Source of the DNA: Sulfuritalea sp.
GTDB lineage: Bacteria > Pseudomonadota > Gammaproteobacteria > Burkholderiales > Rhodocyclaceae
NCBI GenBank assembly: GCA_016712985.1
Contig: JADJQA010000040.1
Location: forward strand, 1-64,000
DNA length: 64,000 nt
Direction: 5' to 3'
Shown one piece after another: positions 34,008-42,994 of the stretch. Within the stretch, counting starts at the first letter, position 1, and each line of letters begins with the position of its first letter. The notes beneath the pieces were generated by a model. It saw only the letters and a program-made list of their open reading frames with translations, was not told the DNA's origin and did not search any database. A program made the translations under genes and the position numbers.

Positions 34008-35378
34008 GTGAAGCCCATTGGCGCGAGTTTGCGAAGCCGTCTTGAAAGTATCGTCTGGGGCGGCCAGAAGACAGGACGGCCTCCCTGGAAGATGCACGGC
34101 TTGAGAACCGTGCGCACCGTGCTGGTGCTGGCGCGCGATCTCGCGCTCGGCCAGCTTACCTTGCGCGCCATGGGCCTTGTGTACACGACACTGCTGTCGA
34201 TCGTGCCGATGCTCGCGCTGAGCTTTTCGGTGCTGAAGGCGTTCGGTGTCTACAACCAGATCCAGCCGATGCTGGTGAGCTTTCTGGCGCCGCTTGGCGA
34301 GAAAGGCGCCGAGGTCGCGCGCCGCATCGTGCAGTTCATCGAAAACATGAATGTCGGTGTCCTCGGCGTGCTCGGCCTGGCGCTGCTGATCTACACGGCG
34401 ATCTCGCTGATGCAGAAGATCGAGGAATCGCTGAACCATATCTGGCACATTCCGCGCCCCCGGCCCCTGGGCGAGCGGTTCAGCCGCTATCTCAGCGTGC
34501 TCATGGTCGGGCCGATCCTGGTTTTCTCCGCGCTGGGCATCACGGCAACGGTGATGAACATCGAAACGGTGCGGGATGTTCTGGCGATCGGCGCCCTGAG
34601 CCAGACTGCGGCGGCGGTGAGCCACCTGACCCCCTATCTCCTGGTGATTTCTGCCTTTACCTTCGTCTACATGTTTGTGCCGAATACGCGGGTGCGTTTC
34701 GGCTCCGCGCTGGTCGGCGGCGCCGCTGGCGGGATCGCCTGGCAAACCGCGGGCTGGGCATTCGCGAACTTCGTCGCAACCTCGAACCAGTACGCGGCGA
34801 TCTACTCAAGCCTGGCGATTCTGGTTCTGTTCATGATCTGGCTCTACGTAAGCTGGCTGACGCTGCTGTTCGGTGCCAGCGTGGCGTTCTACGTGCAGCA
34901 TCCGGAATACCTGGTGGCCAAGGGCGGCGAACCGCGACTGAGCAACCGCATGCGCGAGCGGCTTGCGCTCTCGGTGATGAGTCTCGTCGCGGGTAGATTT
35001 CTTGCCGGCGAGCGCATGCCCTCACTGGTGGAGTTCACCCGCTTGCTCGGTGTGCCGATGCATGCGCTACACGTGGTGCTCGATGCGCTGGAAAGCCGCG
35101 AACTGGTGGTACAAAGCAGCAACGATCCGCCTGCCTATCTGCCGGCGCGCGACCCCTCGCTGATCTCGCTGATACAGGTGCTGGAGACCGTGCGCGCTGC
35201 CGGCGAGGAGCGTTTCCTGGCGCCCGAGGGACTGCCGGCGCCGCCGCCGGTCGACGCAGTGCTCGAGCTGATGCGACAAGCGGTCGAATCGTCAATTGGC
35301 GAGATGACACTTCGCGAGCTGGCGGAACGCAGCAGGGATGCCGCGAAGCAAGACCAGATCCCGCCGGAGACGCGGTGA
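34008..35378 (+). CDS. yihY: YihY/UPF0761 family inner-membrane protein (intact copy)
   Basis: 456 residues from a GTG start chosen because the decayed paralogue at 5516-5864 starts at the same place (VKPIGASLRSRLESIVWG vs MKFDTGLLGRLKRIVWG). An ATG 28 codons upstream is possible. About six membrane helices follow, with family motifs MGLVYTTLLSIVPMLALSFS, FIENMNVGVLGVLGLALLIY and YAAIYSSLAILVLFMIWLY. The C-terminal third is a soluble extension predicted to be helical. The old name ribonuclease BN for this family is not supported by biochemistry. Function is unknown; some members are linked to envelope or solute transport. Confidence 0.85.
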   Translation: MKPIGASLRSRLESIVWGGQKTGRPPWKMHGLRTVRTVLVLARDLALGQLTLRAMGLVYTTLLSIVPMLALSFSVLKAFGVYNQIQPMLVSFLAPLGEKGAEVARRIVQFIENMNVGVLGVLGLALLIYTAISLMQKIEESLNHIWHIPRPRPLGERFSRYLSVLMVGPILVFSALGITATVMNIETVRDVLAIGALSQTAAAVSHLTPYLLVISAFTFVYMFVPNTRVRFGSALVGGAAGGIAWQTAGWAFANFVATSNQYAAIYSSLAILVLFMIWLYVSWLTLLFGASVAFYVQHPEYLVAKGGEPRLSNRMRERLALSVMSLVAGRFLAGERMPSLVEFTRLLGVPMHALHVVLDALESRELVVQSSNDPPAYLPARDPSLISLIQVLETVRAAGEERFLAPEGLPAPPPVDAVLELMRQAVESSIGEMTLRELAERSRDAAKQDQIPPETR

Positions 35379-35431
35379 GCATCGCCTAAAAGGCTGGCGG
35401 AGGGGTTCGAAAAATGAGCAAGTCTGATGCG

Positions 35432-35719
35432 CTACTGTCGAACTTGGCCGGGCGGCCACCCCAGGGAAGCCGCCGGCGCCGGTTGGCAACGCTCAGTACC
35501 CCTTGCGGCAATCGGTGCCCCGGCAACCTGGATTACAGCGGGCGACGACAACAGGCCCGCAATTAGCGCGCCAATGCCCAGGGACTCCAGCAGGACAAGG
35601 GCCAGCGATCCCTCGACTGTCCACAGGGCCAAGGTCACCACCACGGGCGCGTTGTTTTGCAGGGCAAAGACAACCGCCCCGATGGCAATGGTGATACCGG
35701 AAATCAGGATGAGTTGCAT
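35432..35719 (-). CDS. LapA/DUF1049-type small membrane protein
   Basis: 95 residues. The N-terminal part matches the lipopolysaccharide assembly protein A domain: two helices, MQLILISGITIAIGAVVFAL followed by QNNAPVVVTLALWTVEGSLALVLLESLGIGALIAGLL with the signature QNN. After the second helix the usual coiled-coil tail is replaced by a short unrelated stretch, so the protein may be truncated. LapA of E. coli works with LapB in controlling LPS synthesis, but the many short DUF1049 proteins are mostly uncharacterised. It follows the decayed mscS on the same strand. Confidence 0.68.
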   Translation of the reverse strand: MQLILISGITIAIGAVVFALQNNAPVVVTLALWTVEGSLALVLLESLGIGALIAGLLSSPAVIQVAGAPIAARGTERCQPAPAASLGWPPGQVRQ

Positions 35720-35768
35720 ACTGCGCCTTTCAAACGAAATGGACGTGGCCACTATCCCCGAACGATCT

Positions 35769-36435
35769 TTAGATGCGGAACCGGGTTTCGATGCCCTCGC
35801 AACCAAATGCCTCTGTCAGTTTCCGCCGATACTCGCGGCGCACGCACCATTGCTCGGGTGGCGCGACACGGAAACAGCAGCGAATCACAAGGGCAGAGTC
35901 GGCCCACTTGCCCACTCCCGCAATTTCCAGTTCGTCGGGAATCCGCGCCGCGAATCGGAGATTCTGCTGCATCGCCTGCCCGACGGCGCGCCTCGCTCCG
36001 AGGACGCGATCTACGTCCTCCCCATGGGCCACGGTAATATTGGCCACCGCGTACGCAGCGCCCCTTGTCATGTTGCCGACGGTCGAAATTGCGTTCGGAA
36101 CAACGTGCACCTTACCCGAATAATTGCGCAGCCGCAGGTAATGCAGGGTCAGCTTCTCAAGCAACGCCCGACCTTCCACCGGCCTCGATCACCATCTCCC
36201 TGGCGATCAGGGAGATGGTGATCAAGGCGATGCCGAGGGTCGCTATTCGCTCTACCTCGTGGCCAGTCTCGACATTTCTTGATACATAGAGCCGGAAGCC
36301 GCGACTCAACCTGTGGGCAAAGGCCGAGGCAAACCAGCCGAGCACAGCGACCCGCGACGTGCGCAGCCCCAAACTCATAGTCGGCGAAAGTTGGGGGCCG
36401 AACGCGAATGGTTGATAGAGTGCGCTCTTGTCCAT
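35769..36435 (-). pseudogene. Decayed MscS channel gene (right copy), internal deletion
   Basis: Read leftward from the ATG: MDKSALYQPFAFGPQLSPTM, then a helix and LYVSRNVETGHEVERIATLG. It jumps straight to MVIEAGGRSGV, then after a frame shift near 36175 to EKLTLHYLRLRNYSGKVHVVPN and WCVRREYRRKLTEAFGCEGIE. Compared with the intact mscS at 11512-12465, about 65-70 codons holding the pore helix and the [10 protein letters not shown] signature are gone. It cannot form a channel. It is divergent from the intact marR, mirroring the left module in which marR is broken and mscS intact. Confidence 0.82.
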
Positions 36436-36472
36436 TGCAGTCCTCGCATGACGGGTCCAAGTCAAAAAACGA

Positions 36473-36501
36473 TTGACATGTATGTTTAATGGAATTAGTA
36501 T
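36473..36501 (+). promoter_or_regulatory. Sigma-70 promoter of the intact marR
   Basis: TTGACA (36473-36478) and TAGTAT (36496-36501) are separated by 17 bp. The 15 bp from TTGACATGTATGTTT are identical to the left marR promoter, and similarity continues through the -10 and a ttg(c)caaac stretch. The second palindrome half (TGTCAA in the left copy) has changed here, so the operator is imperfect. Confidence 0.7.
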
Positions 36502-36541
36502 TGCGCAAACAGATCATTGTGGCAAGGCAAGGAGACGAAGG

Positions 36542-37051
36542 GTGACAAGACCAAGAAAACCGGAAACCGATGTGGCTCCTGGACAGAAGAACTTGGGCCG
36601 CTCGTCGAGTGATGCAAAGCTTGTCGAGGGCGGCGCTGCGGACGAGGCCTTCGGTAAAGTGTTGCGACTTGTGCGGACAGTTCAGACGGGGATGCAGAAC
36701 ATCGATAGCAGCCACGGCCTGAGCGGCTCCCAGCTTTGGGCTCTCTGGCAAATTTCGGCTCAGCCAGGCCAGAGAGTCAAGGAACTGGCCGACGCACTAC
36801 ACATTCATCCCTCCACGGCCAGCAATATGCTCGACAAACTCGAGGCGCGAGGATTTGTAAGGAGGGAGCGACGCGACTTGGACAATCGCGTGGTGAGGCT
36901 GTATCTGGCAAAGGCCGGCCTCAAATTGGTCAAAGAGATTCCAGGCCCTATGAAAGGTCAGTTGCGGCATGCTCTACAGCAACTATCGACACTGATCCTA
37001 GCAGGCTTGCTGAAGGGTGTAACAATCGTACTTGACTTGATGGACGAGTAG
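36542..37051 (+). CDS. MarR-family transcriptional regulator (intact copy)
   Basis: 169 residues from a GTG preceded by AAGGAG seven bases upstream. An N-terminal extension of ~35 residues is followed by the MarR fold: FGKVLRLVRTVQTGMQNIDS, SGSQLWALWQISAQ, the recognition helix HIHPSTASNMLDKLEARG and wing RRERRDLDNRVVRLYL, then C-terminal dimer helices. MarR proteins are dimeric repressors released by small phenolic or oxidative signals; the ligand here is unknown. It faces the decayed mscS and has a promoter almost identical to that of the left copy, so it may control both loci, including the mscS-glg-tre operon. That cross-control is inference. Confidence 0.85.
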   Translation: MTRPRKPETDVAPGQKNLGRSSSDAKLVEGGAADEAFGKVLRLVRTVQTGMQNIDSSHGLSGSQLWALWQISAQPGQRVKELADALHIHPSTASNMLDKLEARGFVRRERRDLDNRVVRLYLAKAGLKLVKEIPGPMKGQLRHALQQLSTLILAGLLKGVTIVLDLMDE

Positions 37052-37468
37052 CTTCACGGAACCATTTGGACGCAGATGGTCGAAGAAACTTGCACTGGAC
37101 CCAGCGCGACATGGAGAGGCATCTGATGATCGATCGAGACGCAATTGATACGCAGCAAGTCACCAGGTTGATCGAGGTAACTGCTCGCCAATGGGGATTA
37201 GGCGTGGAGGCGGCCAACCGATGTATCGAGAGGTCTGAGCCCGCTGGGCGAAGCCGGAGCACCGCGCTCGCTCGCAGCGAGCGTTCGCAAAGAGCCAAGG
37301 GAGGCGGACGTAGAGCGTCAATCGCGCAGAGTTTCTCCCGTCGAGAATTCCGTCGCTGGAATGACCACCGGGTCAGCGACACAAGGCTAGGACAGGGAAG
37401 ATGAGAGCGTCTAGCTTTTCATACCGGATGAATCGTTTCTCGTCAGGTCTACCACGTCGCACTTCGAT
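37052..37468. other. Intergenic region between marR and copA
   Basis: 417 bp. A 112-codon frame (37066-37404) beginning MDADGRRNLHWTQRDMERHL has no recognised family and loses plausible composition in its Arg/Ser-rich second half. An inverted repeat cgctcgct-cgc-agcgagcg (37265-37283) could fold. No confident gene. Confidence 0.45.
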
Positions 37469-39802
37469 TCACATTTCGCTATGACGCAGACGCAAGGCGT
37501 TGGTGATGACCGAGACCGAACTGAAGCTCATGGCCAGCGACGCAATCAGCGGTGACAGTAACAAGCCGGTGAACGGGTATAGCAGTCCCGCCGCCAGAGG
37601 CACGCCGAGGGCGTTGTAGACAAAGGCGAAGGCCAGATTCTGGCGCATGTTGCCGACCGTCGCGACCGACAGCGCCCGCGCCCGCAGGATGCCGCGCAGG
37701 TCGCCCTTGACCAGCGTGACCTGGGCGCTGTTCATGGCCACGTCGGTGCCGGTGCCCATGGCGATGCCGACGTTCGCCTTGGCCAGGGCCGGCGCATCGT
37801 TGATGCCGTCGCCGGCCATGGCGACCTTGCGCCCTTCCTGCTGCAGGCGGTCCACCAGGTCCACCTTGTCGCGCGGCTTGACCTCGCCATGCACCTCGTC
37901 GATGCCGAGGCTGGCAGCCACGGCGCGCGCCGTGGTCAGGCCGTCGCCGGTGGCCATGACGACGCGGATGCCGGCGGCCTTGAGTCCCGCCAGGGCTTCC
38001 GCGGTCGACGCCTTGACCGGATCGGCGACCGCCAGCAGGCCCGCCAGTTTCTGGTCTACGGCCAGGTACATGACGCTGGCGCCCTCCTGGCGCAGGGCCT
38101 CGGCCCGGTCCGCCAGGCCGTTCCAGGCGACGTGCTCGTCGTCCATCAGGGCGGTGTTGCCGAGAATCACCGCGCGGCCCGCCACCTTGCCGCGCACGCC
38201 GATGCCGGAGCCGGATTCGAATTCTTCCGGCGCCTCCAGCGCAAGCTTGCGCTGCTTCGCCTCGGCGACGATGGCATGCGCCAGCGGGTGCTCGCTGCCC
38301 TGGTCGAGGCTGCCCGCGATGCGCAGCACCTCGTCCTCGCTAAAGCCCGGCGCCGCTACCGCACTGTGGAAGGTCGGCTTGCCCTCGGTGAGCGTCCCCG
38401 TCTTGTCCACGATCAGCGTGTCGATGGTGCGGAATTGCTCGATCGCGGCGGCATCGCGGAACAGCACGCCGGCCGTGGCCGCCTTGCCGGTGGCCACCAT
38501 GATCGACATCGGCGTCGCCAGGCCGAGGGCGCAGGGGCAGGCGATGATCAGCACCGATACCGCGTTGATCAGGCCATAGACCCAGCTCGGTTCGGGGCCG
38601 AACAGGCCCCAGCCGAGGAAGGTGAGCGTGGCGATGCTCATCACCACGATGACGAAGTAACCGGCCACCACGTCGGCCAGCCGCTGCATCGGCGCCCGCG
38701 AGCGCTGGGCCTGGGCCACCATCTGCACGATCTGCGACAGCACGGTTTCCGCGCCGACTTGCTCGGCGCGCATGATCAGGCTGCCGCTGGCGTTGATCGT
38801 CGCCCCGATCAGCTTGTCGCCGGGCTGCTTGGACACCGGGATCGGCTCGCCGGTAAGCATGGATTCGTCGACCGCGCTTTGTCCTTCCTCCACCGCGCCA
38901 TCCACCGGCACCTTTTCGCCGGGGCGCACCCGCAGCCGGTCGCCGAGATGGACATGGGTCAGCGGGATGTCTTCCTCGCTGCCATCGGCGGCGATGCGCC
39001 GCGCCGTCTTGGGCGCCAGCCCGAGCAGGGACTTGATCGCGGCGGAGGTCTGCGAGCGTGCCCGCAACTCGAGTATCTGGCCGAGCAGGGTCAGCGATAC
39101 GATCACCGCCGCCGCCTCGAAATACACCCCGACCCGGCCATGCTCGGCGAAGGAGGCAGGGAACACGTCCGGCGCGACGGTCGCCACCACGCTGTAGCCA
39201 AAGGCGGCCGCCGTGCCCGAGCCGATCAGGGTCCACATGTTGGGATTGCGCGTCAGTACCGATTGGATGCCGCGCACGAAGAACGGCCAGCCGGCCCAGA
39301 GGATCACCGGCGCCGAGAGCACCACCTCGACCCAGCTCTGGCTTTGCGGCGCCAGGATTTCCAGGCGGTGGCCGGCCATGGCGAGGATCGTCACCACCAC
39401 CGTGAGCGGTAGCGTCCACCAGAAGCGGCGGCGGAAGTCGACCAGCTCGGGATTCTCCGCGTCGTCCAGCGTCGGCAGTTCGGGTTCCAGGGTCATGCCG
39501 CACTTGGGGCAGTTGCCCGGCGTCGGCTGGCGGATCTCAGGATGCATCGGGCAGGTGTAGATCGTCCCTGCGGGCGCGATGGTGGCCGCCGGTTCGGCGG
39601 CTTGCAGATAGCGTTGCGGCTCGGCTGCGAAGTTGGCGCGACACTTCGCGCTGCAAAAGCGATAGGTTTGTCCTGCGTGCTCGACGACGTGGTCGGAATC
39701 GGGCTTGACCGTCATGCCGCACACGGGGTCCTTGTCTGCCACGGAAGCAATTGCCGGATGGCCATGGCTGTGTTCCGCGACCGAGTGATTGGCGTGCTCC
39801 AT
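37469..39802 (-). CDS. copA: Copper/heavy-metal P1B-type ATPase CopA with YHS and metal-binding N-terminus
   Basis: 777 residues. A His-rich leader is followed by a YHS domain (DPVCGMTV, residues ~25-30), then a heavy-metal-binding segment ([20 protein letters not shown]). The P1B core has eight helices: TGEP actuator loop, the transmembrane CPC motif in [15 protein letters not shown], phosphorylation site [20 protein letters not shown] and [10 protein letters not shown]. It exports Cu(I) or similar ions from the cytoplasm with ATP. The start was set at MEHANHS because it follows an AGGG site and makes a sensible leader. The upstream methyltransferase-like gene overlaps it by 91 bp. The gene is undamaged. 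Confidence 0.92.
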   Translation of the reverse strand: MEHANHSVAEHSHGHPAIASVADKDPVCGMTVKPDSDHVVEHAGQTYRFCSAKCRANFAAEPQRYLQAAEPAATIAPAGTIYTCPMHPEIRQPTPGNCPKCGMTLEPELPTLDDAENPELVDFRRRFWWTLPLTVVVTILAMAGHRLEILAPQSQSWVEVVLSAPVILWAGWPFFVRGIQSVLTRNPNMWTLIGSGTAAAFGYSVVATVAPDVFPASFAEHGRVGVYFEAAAVIVSLTLLGQILELRARSQTSAAIKSLLGLAPKTARRIAADGSEEDIPLTHVHLGDRLRVRPGEKVPVDGAVEEGQSAVDESMLTGEPIPVSKQPGDKLIGATINASGSLIMRAEQVGAETVLSQIVQMVAQAQRSRAPMQRLADVVAGYFVIVVMSIATLTFLGWGLFGPEPSWVYGLINAVSVLIIACPCALGLATPMSIMVATGKAATAGVLFRDAAAIEQFRTIDTLIVDKTGTLTEGKPTFHSAVAAPGFSEDEVLRIAGSLDQGSEHPLAHAIVAEAKQRKLALEAPEEFESGSGIGVRGKVAGRAVILGNTALMDDEHVAWNGLADRAEALRQEGASVMYLAVDQKLAGLLAVADPVKASTAEALAGLKAAGIRVVMATGDGLTTARAVAASLGIDEVHGEVKPRDKVDLVDRLQQEGRKVAMAGDGINDAPALAKANVGIAMGTGTDVAMNSAQVTLVKGDLRGILRARALSVATVGNMRQNLAFAFVYNALGVPLAAGLLYPFTGLLLSPLIASLAMSFSSVSVITNALRLRHSEM

Positions 39803-40458
39803 GACGATTTTCCCTGGGCGGTGTCGGCGTTGAAGCGCGGGACGAACGCCGGCGTCCGCGACAGGTAGTCCTGGTAGTCGTTGCCGAAAACCTTGAGCGC
39901 CTCCGCTTCCTCGCGCCGGGCGAGGCGTGTATAGACGATTAACAGAATCGGAAACATGACGACGGTGATGATGGTCGGCCACTGCAGCAGGAAACCGAAC
40001 ATGATCAGGACGAAGGCCACATATTGCGGATGGTGGATGCGCGCATAGGGCCCGCTGGCCGCCACGCGATGCGCGCGCTGGGCCTGGTAGAGCACGTTCC
40101 AGGCGGACGCCAACAGCCAGAAGCCGCCGAAGATGAAGACCATGCTCAACATGTGGAAGGGGCCGAAGTGCGGGTTGGCGCGCCAGCCGAACATGACTTC
40201 GAGCAAATGGCCGGCGTCAAGGGCGAGAAAGTCGACGCCAGGGAAGCGCTGCGCCAGCCAGCCCGACAGCAGGTAGATCGTCAGCGGAAAGCCGTACATC
40301 TCGGTGAACAAGGCGATGATGAAGGCCGCATACATGCCGAAACTGCGCCAGTCGCGCGAACTCTTCGGCTTGTAGAAGCTGAAGGCGAAGATGATGAACA
40401 CTGCCGAGTTGAGCAGCACCAAGGTCCACAGGCCGTAAGCCGATTCGTTGCCGCTCAT
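39712..40458 (-). CDS. Isoprenylcysteine carboxyl methyltransferase (ICMT)-like membrane protein
   Basis: 248 residues with five or six membrane helices. The C-terminal catalytic region of the PEMT/ICMT family is visible: [23 protein letters not shown], then [26 protein letters not shown]. In bacteria such proteins are often encoded beside copper-export ATPases, but their methyl acceptor is unknown. The last ~30 codons run into copA in another frame, so the true end may be earlier or a shift may have extended it. Its start overlaps the DUF2933 stop (ATGA). Confidence 0.78.
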   Translation of the reverse strand: MSGNESAYGLWTLVLLNSAVFIIFAFSFYKPKSSRDWRSFGMYAAFIIALFTEMYGFPLTIYLLSGWLAQRFPGVDFLALDAGHLLEVMFGWRANPHFGPFHMLSMVFIFGGFWLLASAWNVLYQAQRAHRVAASGPYARIHHPQYVAFVLIMFGFLLQWPTIITVVMFPILLIVYTRLARREEAEALKVFGNDYQDYLSRTPAFVPRFNADTAQGKSSWSTPITRSRNTAMAIRQLLPWQTRTPCAA

Positions 40459-40691
40459 TTCTCTTCTCCTTTGTCCGGCGGCTTGTCATTACCGTGACCG
40501 TGACCGCCGTGGCCGCCGTGCATGAACAAATGCATCAGCGGGCAGGCGAGTAGCAACAGAAAGGGCAGCGCCCCCAGCAAATGGGCGCGATGCTCGGACA
40601 GCAGATAGAAGCCGGCGATCACGGCAAAGACGATCCAGCCGATCTTCGCCCTTCCTGCCATCGGCGAATGTTCATCACGATCATGGTTCAT
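40455..40691 (-). CDS. DUF2933 small membrane protein of the copper module
   Basis: 78 residues: a charged start (MNHDRDEHSPMAGRAK), one long hydrophobic hairpin (IGWIVFAVIAGFYLLSEHRA, ALPFLLLLACPLMHLFMHGG) and a His/Gly-rich tail (HGGHGGHGHGND) suited to metal binding. Family and context (beside copA and the ICMT-like gene) match DUF2933 proteins common in heavy-metal clusters. Function is not established. An upstream ATG exists but adds a non-homologous Arg-rich leader. Confidence 0.75.
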   Translation of the reverse strand: MNHDRDEHSPMAGRAKIGWIVFAVIAGFYLLSEHRAHLLGALPFLLLLACPLMHLFMHGGHGGHGHGNDKPPDKGEEK

Positions 40692-40840
40692 GGTGGTCGC
40701 CTGCGCCCGGTGGTGGGGACGAGCAGCATCCCTGGCTGCGAGCCTTGGCATGCGCATCCTGATTGGCGCGCATCCAGGTGCGAAAAGCCGCGTACTGTTT
40801 TTTGAGTCAGGCTAGGCATCGCGCTTGTCCCTCCAGCAGG

Positions 40841-41233
40841 CTACAAGGCCTGCATCACGCGCATGAGCTTCCCCCGCACCGCTTCGGCGAGGGCCGCCAC
40901 ACCCGGGTTGTCTACCAGGGTCAGCACCGCCGCCGGATCCATCAATTCGACATGGACCTTTCCTGACGCATCCTGTCTGACGACAACGTTTCAGGGAAGC
41001 AGCAATCCGATGGACGGCTCCGCCGTCAGTGCCTGGTGAGCCAATGACGGATTGCAGGCGCCAAGGATTCGATACGGCGGCATGTCGGTGTCCAGCTTCT
41101 TTTTAAGCGTCGCCGCGACATCAATTTCCGTCAGAACCCCGAAGCCCTCTTTCTGCAACTCGGTCGTTACTTTTTCAAGAGCCGCGTCGAAGGGAGTATC
41201 GATCTGCTTGCCAAATCCGTATTTCGTTTTCAT
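40841..41233 (-). pseudogene. DUF302 family protein with in-frame TGA at the conserved cysteine
   Basis: The frame reads [20 protein letters not shown], then [42 protein letters not shown] and IGLLLP. TGA follows at 40991-40993, and in the same frame NVVVRQDASGKVHVELMDPA and on to GKLMRVMQAL with a TAG stop. DUF302 proteins usually have cysteine in LPC-(N/R)-(V/I) at exactly the TGA position. Without readthrough the product loses its last third. Options are a nonsense mutation, a base error, or selenocysteine insertion; neighbouring decay favours the first two. The start overlaps the SHOCT remnant (ATGA). Confidence 0.72.
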
Positions 41234-41478
41234 TTGCGCGCTCCATGATTTTCTTGTGTATGCAGGAGGTTCGAAGGACGCAAGCGATATTGATCCGGGT
41301 CGATCTCGCCACGGGCGTACCGCTCGTCGAGGATGTCCAACGGCGTCGGGATGGCGGCGCGCTCACCCTTCGGTTGTACCTCAGTGCTTGCTGTGATCCA
41401 TCGGTGCAGGCGGCGGGGCGGAGACGAGTGGTGTAAACCGCGCCTGCTCGGCAGGCTTGCCTGGCAGGGTGATGGCAA
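41230..41478 (-). pseudogene. SHOCT-domain fragment
   Basis: The last ~35 codons read [20 protein letters not shown] and then RRPSN-like residues, the short C-terminal oligomerisation (SHOCT) motif. The usual hydrophobic N-terminal helix is absent. Upstream codons overlap the preceding gene in another frame and look non-coding, so only the tail of a small membrane protein remains. Start is uncertain. Confidence 0.5.
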
Positions 41479-41842
41479 CCACCACCTTCATATCCGGCGT
41501 CGACGCGTACTTGCCGATTCCCTTGAGGCGATTGTCACCATCGGGAACGAGCTTGACGGCGGCCTTCTGTTTGCCGGCGAGGATGGTCGCCGTACCGCCA
41601 GCGCCGACTGTCGGAATCTTGACGTTGGCGTGGTCGGTGACGTACACGATCACCGGGTTGTCCTTGGCCTCCTTGCTGTCCTTCGCTACCACCGGTTCGA
41701 AGTGGTAGATGCCGGCCATGCGCTACTGGCCGCCGTTGGGCGTCTTCTGTGTATCGAGGTATTCGTCGCTGTGCGCGAGCGCGGTCGAGCTCGCCAGGAT
41801 CAAGGCGCTGGCGGCGGCGAAAGACATCAGGATTTGTTTCAT
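41381..41842 (-). pseudogene. Exported protein of the copper module with in-frame TAG
   Basis: The ATG opens a signal peptide (MKQILMSFAAASALILASST, ALA cleavage) and HSDEYLDTQKTPNGGQ. TAG follows at 41723-41725, then in the same frame RMAGIYHFEPVVAKDSKEAK, VYVTDHANVKIPTVGAGGTA and PDMKVVVAITLPGKPAEQAR to a His-containing end. The exported leader and the conserved mature part are in one frame, so the TAG is a single nonsense change (for example TTG to TAG). Similar small exported proteins accompany copper/heavy-metal genes; their role is unknown. An internal ATG just after the stop could yield a leaderless product. Confidence 0.72.
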
Positions 41843-41960
41843 GGGAAATCTCCTTGGTTATAGGAACGCACTGGGGACGCTTAGGGATCGGCGAAAGCGA
41901 AATCTGGAATGTTTCGGATTGAGTTCTGGGTGTGGCAAAACCGACACACTATTGGTCGGA

Positions 41961-42994
41961 TCAGATAGCAGCACGATTATTGAAAGCCGTCACTGCGCGA
42001 TTGATTTCAGTTTCAAGACGCTTGATTCGATCAATGATCAGGGCGAAATCGGGTGGCATACCTGAGAACATTCGCTGCTCGATCATGCCGCGATAGTCAC
42101 CGGCCAGCACATCAAGCAAGTCTTTGCCGGGCACCAGGCGCAAAGCGCCTGATAGGCAGCCGTCGTATCCAACCTTCGAGTACGCATAGAACGCCTCCTT
42201 GTGCTTCACCACGTTTTCAAGCAGCGTGATGTTTACAAGTGCCTCAGCGCCGATCTCATGCTCCGCAAGCTTCGAGAGGTCGTACCAGTGCCTGAAAATG
42301 CGATCACCAAATTTTGGCTCTGTGCGATTGCACTCGATGTGAATCAGGGTCGCCTTTTCCCAAAACGTTCGGGTTGGATTGAGTACGGCAACCTCAGCGG
42401 TGGGCCACTCGAAGTCCGGAAGAATCCTGGCGATTTCGGCGGTCAGAACACGAGTCTGATTGGTTCCGTAGGGTTGCGGCCACCAAGCTCGATGAGAACC
42501 TCATCTTTCAGATAGCCGCCCTTGGCCGCAACCGATGGATAGTGCAGCCTGATCTTCTCTCCGCTGGCATCTACCTCAATCTGGCAGGCGCCTTTGCCCA
42601 TCAGAGTGTCAGCGGCAACTTCGATGTGGGGTACCAAAACATCATGCGATAGTTTGGTCAGCAGGCCACGCAGGTTGTCGGAAGCCTTTTTCCTTGCGCC
42701 CTTCGACATTGATGCGAGATTGGCGTCATAAAGCTCCGGCATGAGTTGCCGATAGTCGACCGACACATCGACATCCTCGGAAAAGCGATCGATGGCCCCA
42801 AACACCTTGGAGAGAGCGGTGCCGCCCTTGAAGGCCATCTGGGGAACATTGGGTATGGCGAACAAGCGTTGCAGGGTCCACACCAGCCAGATGTCCTTTT
42901 CCAGCACGTCCTCCGCCATGCCGGACTGGACGGCGGCTCGCTGGATTACCTCGCGGCGCTCTTCGCTGTCGAGCTTGAAGAAGAATTCAGACAT
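41961..42994 (-). CDS. abiEii: AbiEii/AbiGii-type nucleotidyltransferase toxin, one frame shift
   Basis: The first ~183 codons hold the AbiEii nucleotidyltransferase core: EKDIWLVWTLQRLF (residues ~32-45), FKGGTALSKVFG (55-66) and the catalytic RFSEDVDVSVD (70-80). Near 42455 a one-base shift changes frame. The continuation has LTAEIARILPDFEWPTAEVA, TFWEKATLIHIECNR, RHWYDLSKLA and RIKRLETEINRAVTAFNNRA, all expected for this family. AbiEii toxins transfer nucleotides to tRNA or other targets and stop growth during phage infection or loss of the antitoxin. The gene overlaps its antitoxin gene by 8 bp. Lower GC than the glg-tre region suggests separate acquisition. Confidence 0.83.

Noticed and set aside
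37265..37283. Hairpin cgctcgct-cgc-agcgagcg as a terminator or riboswitch
   Set aside because: No T-run, no known aptamer consensus and about 200 bp from the nearest gene; could be chance in GC-rich DNA.
37066..37404. 112-codon frame after the intact marR as a gene
   Set aside because: No ribosome-binding site, no family, and an Arg/Ser-rich second half typical of non-coding GC-rich sequence.
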